Source: Zelonia costaricensis (taxonomy: Eukaryota; Euglenozoa; Kinetoplastea; Trypanosomatida; Trypanosomatidae). From it: DNA of 57,675 nucleotides. The position numbers were made by a program, and so were the translations under genes. This document shows, in pieces, positions 50,211 through 57,675 of this stretch. Under the pieces are notes generated by a model, which was given only the letters and a program-made list of their open reading frames with translations, ran no database searches and had not been told where the DNA came from. Position 1 is the first letter of the stretch; each line of letters begins with the position of its first letter. The stretch covers positions 1 to 57,675 of the forward strand of contig JASAOO010003417.1 in NCBI GenBank assembly GCA_030849075.1. Direction: 5' to 3'.

Positions 50211-50988
50211 CACTGGCGATAAGTCGCATCCCCGGGCAACTTCACCGTGGACGGAAAGCGAGGGACATGCGCCCCCCTTCGTACCCGCCACAGGAAACAC
50301 GCGAACCTCGGGGGCTGGAAGCCCCCTAGGTGCACAGCACGCAACACGGCGCCCAGAAGCACATCACACGGTAGATGGCGGGCGCCCCTCGCCCCCTGTA
50401 CCCCGTGCGTGTTGTGGCACGTCACGCGCCAACAGCCGTCAGCATCGCCCCGGCAAGGTCTCTACCTGCAGGGCGTCCGCGCGACCGCCCGCCTTTCGGC
50501 AGAGGCAACCCGACAGCGCCCCCGCGGCGGGGCAGCGATGGGCCACCCGGGAGAACGCCGACATCCAAAACCCCGGACCCGGCCGCCCCATTTCACCGTT
50601 CAGGGCACGAGCGCGACCGCGCAGCATGCCAGCAGAGCCCGCCTCCCCCATCCCACCGCACGGACGCCCGGTGCACCATCCCGACCACGCACCATGGCAC
50701 CCACCGCCGCGGAGGGCAGCGAGAGCGAGTGGGTTCGGGGGAAAGGACCAAGGGAGACGGGCGCGACAGGGGGGCATTCACGCGGCACGCAGGCGAGGAA
50801 GGGGCGCAAGAGAAAGAGCCCCGGCCCCTCCCCGCGCGGCCCGGGCGCCATGCGAGGGGGGGTGGAAAGGCCCCCACGAAAACACAAAACAAAAGGGGCC
50901 ACGCCCCGGCCGCCGCCCCGCCACACCGGGTGGCTTGGCGGCCCCGCACGCACCCCGACCCCACACCCATGCACCGGACACGCGACCC
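50211..50988. other. GC-rich spacer, retroelement / LRR relict
   Basis: About 780 bases, very GC-rich, open in several frames on both strands with Arg/Pro/Gly-rich translations. No motif or repeat recognised. Confidence 0.5.
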
Positions 50989-51099
50989 CTACTTTTCCCC
51001 CCACGCTGCCAGAAAGCCGGGGGGTGCGCGCGCGTGTGTCACCACGCCGGTGCGGGGGGCAGGGGGGGATTTCGAGAGTGGGGCCGGTTCCCGCGCCCC

Positions 51100-52580
51100 C
51101 ACGCGCCCGAGACGCGCCTGCAAGGAGCACGGAGCCAACAAGCCGAGAGCAGAGAACCGAAGAGAAACGTCAGAAAGAAGTGGGGGCCTCCCCCGCCCCA
51201 CCGCGCGATGCCCCCCGCATGGGGTGGTGTTTGCCGAGGCGGGCACGAGGCCGTGGGGCGGAGAGACGGGCATGTGGCGACGTAGCGGCGGGGGGAGGCG
51301 CCGGGGGTGCCCCCCCCCCCACACCGGCAGAGAGGGGCACGACGCGAGGCGAGCGCGTTGCCCGGGGGCCCAAAAGAAGTAAGAAGAAAAAGGAGCAGAA
51401 TGCGAAGCGCGGGGGGGGAGCAGCGGAGAGTTGGGCAGCGCGGGGGACGGGGACGCGTGTGTACAGAAAAAAAAAACGAGGAGGGGGTGGGTGGGGCCGC
51501 GGGAACATGTTCGCAGAGGCGCGAGTGGGTGCCGCCACCGCCAAGCCGCCCCCCACCCCGCGGACAAACACCCACATAGCTGGTTTTTGCGCACACCCAC
51601 CGTGGACGGATGCGGCGCGCCAAGCGGCTCAGGGGTGGGGCCGCTGAGCCGGCTGCCGTTGAGGCACAGGCATCGCAGCACGGACAGCGAGCCCCACGCC
51701 GTGGGAATCGAGCCAGACAGCTGGCTTCCCCCCGGTTCCAGCCGCCGCGGGGATGCCCACACAGCCGGCGGCGCGCTGCCCAGACCGTTGCCCCAGGGGT
51801 TCGGCGACGACAGCGCCGGCAGACCGCCCCACGACGCAGGGTGCGTTCCAGCGCGCGCATTGCCGCCCAGTCGCAGCCCAGCGAGACGTGCCAGGCCCCC
51901 CCAGCTTTCGGGCAGCGCGCCCCGCAACCCGCCGCCGGGACCACACACACCCACCGGTATGCAAATCGCCCGCGGCCCGCCGGTGCCGTTGCCCGGCCCT
52001 GAGGGCGCCATGCGCGAGGACAGCGCCGGGTGCCCGAACAACAAAACCCGCGCCCCGCGTCCGCAGGTGACGCGCCCTCCGGTTACAGCAGTTCGTACAC
52101 GTCCGCAACGTCTGCGGCCCTGGCCCTGGCGCGACGCAGGGCCGCCGGAGCCGCAGCGCAAGCTCCTGCCCCGCCACAGCGAGCCCCATGGCCGCCGCCG
52201 GGGCCACTGCCGCCGCCCGGCACCGACGCCCCCGGCGCGGCTGTCCACGGGGCCTTTTCCCCCCGCGCCCCCCCCCGCGGTGGCCCCTGGCGCAACATCA
52301 CATGCGTTTGCGGCTATACAGCGTGCCACATGCAGCGCTCGGTCACCAGTTAACTTGGGCAAGTAGTCGAAGTTCCACCGGCGCGGTGCGTCACTGCCGA
52401 CGCCCAGCTGGTATTGAGAAATGCCGCCAAGCGACCCGCAAAGTGCCGTACCACAGCTGCATCTTCCAGCAGCAGAGTAGAAGTTCCTTCCCTGCAACGT
52501 CGCACGCGGTCTACCACGAATGTGTTGCCAAGAGGCAAGAGACCGAGAATGCAAAGAAAGAGAAAACCGGGTTGTAGCAT
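51100..52580 (-). pseudogene. Decayed PSA/GP46-like leucine-rich-repeat surface antigen gene
   Basis: From the ATG at 52580 a signal peptide (MLQPGFLFLCILGLLPLGN) and VVRHFAGRLAAFLNTSW resemble the start of trypanosomatid PSA/GP46 surface antigens, but that frame stops at 52350. A second minus frame (52554-50989) then carries LRR units: GALPESWGGLARLAGLRLGG, SQLSGSIPTAWGSLSVL, LNGSRLSGPTPEPLG, ending VRKNQLCGCLSAGW (CGC at 51568-51576), which matches the conserved Cys motif closing the LRR array in this family. Intervening repeats have lost consensus leucines, and sequence past the CGC motif is not protein-like. At least one frameshift near 52.4 kb. Host surface-antigen gene relict. Confidence 0.6.
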
Positions 52581-54231
52581 CGACAATTCCTCTCCCCCCG
52601 GCATCCGCTCGCTAAGGGGCACCAGCGCTGCCTCTGCGCAGGCATCAGAAAGCCCGATGACGGCCTGAGGCTGAGCCGCCGGCAAATTGCTCCTCGTGTT
52701 CTTTTTCAAAGAGCGGACTCGACAGAGGACGGGCCTCGCACTTCGTCTGCGCACTCCGTGGCCCACCAAACACCCCTCAAGAATACGGCAGAGAACAGGG
52801 GCCCCCAGTACCACAAGAAGCACGCCCTTTGCACAGAGAATGCCGCACATGTTATGCGGGAACATAAGCGTGGGCCCGACCGCGCTGACTCACAAAATGG
52901 AGGCAGGAAACAGCACGCCAGACAGAGAGCGCCGCAGACACAACCAGCCCCACAGAAGGTCTGGTCGCATCTGGCCAATGCTTGCAAGACGAGAGAATGC
53001 ACGCATCCTCAAACAAGCCACCTGAAAAGTGCGTCGAGAGATGCAGAAAAGACGCGCAGAAAAAGCAGGATGGAGAGATCGAAAAGGGAGCCGCAGCAGC
53101 CCGCGGCAAGGGAAACCCAGCCCATGCAGCGAAACTCAAATGCAACAGCGCGGCGGTCCCCGGAGGGGCTACCAAGACGACCGAAAGAGGAGCATTTGCA
53201 GGAGGCTTCTGCAAGCCAGCGCCAGCTTCGCAGCGCCAACGACACGCAAAGGGATAGGAAGACCGTAGAGGCAGCACGGCTGGTCCGCTCTTATCGAAAT
53301 GTGGTACTTGTAAAAACAGCGCACGGGAGCAGATGCGCAGCGCTCGGTGGAATAGGTGCCCCGGCGGGGAGGGAGAAGCAGGGGGAGCAGCGCATGCGTC
53401 TCTGCGCAAACGCGGCGGCCGTGGTGATCGGACAAAAGAGACCCGACCACCACAACAAGTCGTGTCCCCACGCGCGGCGCCGCGGTGCAGCTGAGAAAAG
53501 AGAGTGGGCAACCCCCCAAAGGTGGCAGGAAGGGGGGCGCGGCTGCAAGCCAGGGAAGCAAGCAGCAGCACACCGCGCACTGTGGCCAGGAGGGCGTTTG
53601 CGCACGTGCACGCGGGTATTCGCCACGCCGCGCCCGCCGCAAGGAAACCCATTCCCCCCCGGGCCCGGGCCCCCCCCCCCCCCCCGCGCGGGCCAACCCG
53701 GGGAAAGGCCCCGCGCTGGCCGGCCCGGGCACTCGGCCGCCCCGAAAGGTTGGGGCAACCCAGGGCCACCCCCCCCCCCCCGGCCGCCCGGGGCCAAAAC
53801 CAGCCGGCCCCCCCTGCGCACCACCCCTGGAAAAAGAGACAGGCCCCACACGCCCCGCCCAGAACAACCAAGGGCGAGCCACAACGGACGAAAACCCGGC
53901 CGTTTTCCCTAGCCGCGGGGACACGCGCCCCGGTTGACCGCCCCACCCCCCGCGACGCGGCCATGCCGCCATCAAAAACCCTCAAGAAGCCCATCGCCGC
54001 GCAAGACCCACGGGCGCGCAACCCAGCCCTAAGGCACGACACTATTTCCACAGCCCCGGGGTGCCCCCCTTGCCGGCACCCATTTCAAAGAAAAGAGCTC
54101 AGCAAAGTTAGCCCTCGGCCCCCTGGGCAGGCACTACAAACAGTTGCTCATCCCCGCCTGCCCCCGGCTCCTCGGCGCGAGAAGCCTTGCCGAACCCAAG
54201 CCCTCACCCCGGACGCTTCAACTGGCCGCGC
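52581..54231. other. GC-rich subtelomere-like spacer
   Basis: 1.65 kb, no supported gene. Long frames on both strands (for example minus 52852-54051) overlap each other and translate to Arg/Gly/Pro/Ala sequence without motifs. C-runs at about 53670-53685 and 53768-53780 and the palindrome CCCGGGCCCGGG near 53658-53669. Confidence 0.5.
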
Positions 54232-54590
54232 TTCAACACAGCATGGAGACCGGGGTGAAACACCCAAAAGGAGGGCAACCCGCGGTAGAATGGGGCACCC
54301 CTTCCTGCGGCAGGGCAAGGCTCGTGCACCATTGGGGGCCGTGGGCGGCGGACCCCAGACCCGACCCCTGAGCCAACGCAACCGCAGGCAAGGCGCCGCT
54401 TCGAAGAAGCGCCCACGCCCCTGAGGCCCCCCCCGCACCGCGCGCACCGGGCCCCACCGCCACCCGCGGTGGCCCAGCTTCGATGGGGACAGGAGCCCCC
54501 AGCTTTCAGACCCCGTTTTGTTTCTGTAGACCGCGAGGCGTGGTTGGGGCGGCCTCCGTTTTTCAGGACGGCGACGAGGCGGTCCACGTG
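54232..54590. repeat. Dispersed repeat block A, copy 2
   Basis: Similar to 46070-46420, best over 54280-54507. Most differences are C or G here against T or A in copy 1. Confidence 0.8.
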
Positions 54591-54917
54591 AGAACGTGTC
54601 CAGGGGGTAAAAGACGCGCAGCGGCGTTTGGTATCCCCAGGCGTCCACACCGTGCCAGCAAAATGAGCGGGCCGCACCCCACAGCCGACCTCTCCGGCGC
54701 GGCGCCCAGTAGAAAGCAAACCCTAGGAGCAACGAGGCAGTCCACCCCAGGCGGCCGCATCCACAGCAGCTTCCCAAAACACCCCCAGTGGCCTTTTGGT
54801 TCGCGTTGACCCCCACGCGCTCCCCCCCCCCCCCAAGCGCCAAACCCGGCACGGCAAAAGCAGGAGCCGCTTGAGCAACCGGAACGTGTGCAAAGAAGCT
54901 CTATTGTTTCGTACGGG
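54591..54917. other. Interval between blocks A and B, copy 2
   Basis: About 330 bases; in copy 1 the same interval is about 1.03 kb and contains the zinc-ribbon-like gene. A C-run lies near 54822-54834. Nothing recognised. Confidence 0.45.
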
Positions 54918-55460
54918 CATTATGCCCTCAGGCTCTCCCGGCCGTATCAGTTGGATGTGATTATGGTGGGAAAAGGAGGGGGCGGGGTGGATAGGTTCAA
55001 GGATGCGTGCCCCGACCCCGGCATGTCGCACCCATCGCGGGTCTTCATGGCGGCCGTGACCCCACCGAAGCTTCCCCAACCAGCCAACCGGAGTGTCGGA
55101 TAGCACGGGGGTGTTCACACAGCACGGCAGGGGTGCTCGTTGTTTCGTGCGGGTTTCCGTCAGGGGGGTTCACGTCCCAGCGCCCACGCTCACGACACCC
55201 TTGCCCTGGGGGCGGGGGGTGGGGGGGGGAGCTGGCATAAAAACCGGCGGGGCCGGGGAAACACACGGCAGAATGCATAGGGAGCCAACGGCGGGTTCAA
55301 AAGAAAACGCCGAAAGCGGTACAGGGCAAAAACGTGTATCAGCGGGGCCGTGGGCAGTGCGCCAAACCAGGCTTCTCTTTCTTTTTCTGAAAGGAGCTGG
55401 AGTGACAGAAACGGTGCGAAGACTACCAGGGAAGAAAAAGGCAGAGACACGAAAGGGGGG
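54918..55460 (-). mobile_element. Internally deleted retroelement copy (blocks B and C)
   Basis: 54918-55215 matches block B of copy 1 (47455-47750; shared TGCCCTCAGGCTC, GGGGTGGATAG, CGTTGT, GACGTCCC/CACGTCCC). 55345-55460 matches block C (50105-50210; shared TTTCTTTTT, GACAGAAACGG, GAGACA). Between them only about 130 bases remain, so the gag-like and RT/RNase H parts are gone. It looks like a non-autonomous or decayed derivative in the same orientation as copy 1. Confidence 0.75.
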
Positions 55461-57675
55461 GGGCGGCCGGCGCTGGCAGCAGGCCGGGCCCCCCGAACGC
55501 GCCCCGAACGCTGGCCCAGTGTAAAGCCAGAAAAAGATGCCCCCCACCCCCCCGCACATAGCCAAACACCACAGCGCAACGCACCCATCCTCAATTCGAA
55601 GAGGGGCGGTCCCACACCGACTACTCCGCTGACGCGCGCGCCTCTCGGACGGCGTGCGGCATCGGGGCTGCCGCGGGCAACCGGCCACACCCCGAAGATT
55701 CCAGCAGTTCGCCAACAAGCCAACCGGAAAGAAAACGCCGTTGGTGTGCACGCAGTCCCCCGGCCATTTGGAAACGCGAGCTGGAGGGGCCCCTGCGCCA
55801 CCCCGGAAAGGGGTTCCAAAAGCGCATTTCGTGCGGCTCCTCGTGCCGGCTGGGGGCCAAAATGATGGTTTAAAACGTTGACCGCTGGCCCCGGCACCCG
55901 CCACGACCACCCCTGGGGCCTTGGGCAGCCACCCACCCACCCCGGGCCGCTGGGGGGATCCCGGCCTATAGCAAAAAAGCCCAGCAAGGTTCCCCACGCC
56001 GGCGCGCCACGGCCCGCACCCCACGACCGCCTCACAGCTTCCGGTGGACGGCGGGCCTCCGGCAAAGACAAAAAGATTTCCGGCTTGGCTTGAGGACCGC
56101 GTTAGCGCAGGTTTCCGGGCGGAACGGGGTATCCTGCGTCGGGGGCTGGGGCGCCCACCAGTCACCGCCACCGCCACCCAGAAGACGAGGACGGCGCGGC
56201 CGAGGGGACGCGGTGGTTTGGTCCACAAGGGCACTTTTCAACAAGGCACGCCGGGGGAGCCAGCTAACGCGGTTTTGGGCTTCTGGATGGGGCGGGGTTC
56301 GTGCCTCGGGGGCTCTTGCTGGCTGCCCCGAGTGGGGGCAGGTGGCGGCGGGCGTGTTGGGTGCTGCGGGCCTCTGGCTCCCACGGGGCGCGGCGCGGGG
56401 GGCGAAGGAGGCGCGAAAAGGACGAGTCACAAAAAAGCCGGGGACCTGCGGGTGTGTGGCGGAGACTCGGCGCCGCCTTAAACTAGATGACGAGGGGTAA
56501 AAGGCGACGCTTGGATTTCAAACCCCGCCGGGTGAACCTTTGCCCTTGTGGGTTCTGTGAACCCGCCCCGGTCTTCTCTACGGGGGCATGCCCCCTCGAA
56601 GACGCCGCCAGCAGGCCGCTAATCCGTTTAGCTCGCGTTTTCTCCTTCGCGAGGCGGCGGGTCGCCTCGCTATGAGAGCTTGGCGAGGTGTCAACCCCGG
56701 GGGGGGGGTCTGCAGTGCTGCGGTTCTTTTCTGTAGCTCTGGCGCCTGGGCTGCGCGTTTCGTTTTGTTGCGTGGGCGGGGCTTTGGGGGAACATACGCT
56801 AATCATGCTTGGGTGTTCTGGGGATCGAACGAGCGCGCCTGGCCTGCTGGGGGGGAATTCCGAGGGCTGCGCTGAGGGGGGGGCGCGGGAATAGTTGCCC
56901 GCGCGGCCGCCGGCCGCCGCAGTGTGGCGCCAGAGTGCCGCACAGCACCTCGTGGGGGGCCGAGTGCCAGCAACCCGTCATTTCGGGGTCGGTTGTCGGT
57001 TCTGGACCCCGACGGTCGGGCCGTTGGTGGCGTCGGGGCTCGGGGGTCGGGGTCGCTGTCTCTACGCCCTGGGGTGCCGCCCTGTCCCCCGTGGCCAGCG
57101 GCCCAGCGGCGGAGGAGTGAGGGGACGCGGGGCTTGTCGCACCTTGAAAATCGATCAGGAATGGCGGGTCTTGGTCCCCCTCGGACCCACAGAGGCTTGG
57201 TTTTACAGGAAGGCGGCTTCCCTCAACGTTGCAGCGTGTCTTCCTTGAAGGCCCAGGCTCTTACGGGTTCGTTTGTGCGGCTCTGAAAGGCTCTCGGGGT
57301 TTTAAAACCCGGACCCGCAGCTCCTTTGAAGTCGTCCGACTGGCTTGCCCCTTCTCGTGCGCCAAGCCCCCGGGTCTGTGTATTGTGAGCATTCTGCTCA
57401 CGTGTCCATGCCGTGGTCTTTGGTGTTCGGGGATGGGGGTGTGTTGGTACGCCCCTTGGCGGCGCCTTGGCGAACAGTCGTTTTGCATCCTTACGGTGCT
57501 GGTTGCCGGGCTTGATGACAGTTTGCAATTTAATTCCTACGCTGAAAAATGGGATTTGCCTAGAATGTGCTTTTTCCTGTGCGCCGACCCTTGTGGATAG
57601 CATGAATGATGCCCAAGGGAGAAGGGGTGGGGGTGCACGGTCCTGCTTTTTCTGGGCAGTGTTGCGGCCCGTGTT
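55461..57675. other. Unassigned right end of the window
   Basis: 2.2 kb without a recognisable gene, RNA gene or telomeric repeat. To about 56.4 kb it is extremely GC-rich. From about 56.5 kb the plus strand becomes G/T-rich with G-runs (56698-56708, 56876-56883). Frames at 57223-57603 (minus) and 57229-57600 (plus) overlap and neither carries a motif. Confidence 0.5.

Noticed and set aside
52758..54051. Overlapping long frames on both strands (384 and 399 codons)
   Set aside because: Both are Arg/Gly/Pro/Ala-rich, mutually antisense and motif-free, as expected of very GC-rich DNA.
55170..56234. Minus-strand frame of 354 codons
   Set aside because: Covers the non-coding blocks of the deleted element copy; no motif; composition artefact.
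56818..56840. GGGATCGAAC, minus-strand T-arm-like word
   Set aside because: No matching acceptor or D-arm sequence on the minus strand.
57000..57675. Possible telomere end
   Set aside because: No TTAGGG/CCCTAA array is present in the last kilobases.
1..57675. CRISPR array, bacterial operons or riboswitches
   Set aside because: No spaced identical repeats, Shine-Dalgarno pattern or bacterial gene families; the microsatellites are simple dinucleotide or trinucleotide repeats.

Overview
The window looks like a chromosome arm of a trypanosomatid (Kinetoplastea). The evidence is intron-free genes packed head to tail on one strand for about 43 kb, with no operators or bacterial signals. Intergenic spacers are 0.5-2 kb and rich in polypyrimidine and GT/CA repeats, and several genes have an obvious trans-splice acceptor just before the ATG. 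The protein set is eukaryotic and flagellate: IFT121, a triple-DM10/EF-hand axonemal protein, Sec3, SLU7, STI1, a glycosome-type SKL-tagged enzyme and mitochondrial alpha-solenoid proteins. I cannot name the species. From memory PARP is absent from Leishmania, which argues against that genus.

Layout. (1) 1-40.2 kb, high GC: a leftward (minus-strand) polycistronic unit. In transcription order it carries a mitochondrial-type protein, STI1, a DM10/EF-hand protein, PRPP synthetase, a WD40 protein, Sec3, a TPMT-like methyltransferase, a helical-repeat mitochondrial protein, SLU7, threonine dehydratase, IFT121, a small mitochondrial membrane protein and PARP (cut by the window start). (2) About 40.4-47.5 kb: base composition drops abruptly and GT/CA microsatellites vanish. 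The leftward unit starts here with an SDE2-like protein and a ZSWIM2-like E3 ligase. A 1.8 kb divergent strand-switch region (43.5-45.3 kb, with two long C-runs and one N) is the likely transcription start region. To its right a plus-strand unit begins with a ubiquitin-like protein with a Cys-rich tail, followed by a frameshifted zinc-ribbon-like gene. (3) 47.5-57.7 kb, very GC-rich, subtelomere-like: remains of a tyrosine-recombinase-type (VIPER/TATE/DIRS-like) retroelement with gag-like and RT/RNase H reading frames broken by frameshifts and a stop. There is also a decayed PSA/GP46-like leucine-rich-repeat surface antigen gene, and a second, internally deleted and more GC-rich copy of the element flanks. 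No telomeric repeat is seen.

How the genes fit together: the left block is mostly housekeeping (flagellum assembly and axoneme, exocytosis, nucleotide and amino-acid metabolism, chaperoning, splicing, DNA repair). Gene clustering in polycistronic units usually does not imply a shared pathway. Control should be mostly post-transcriptional. The right arm is a mobile-element and surface-gene graveyard. Most long plus-strand open frames over the left genes, and all long frames in the GC-rich right arm beyond those named, appear to be composition artefacts.
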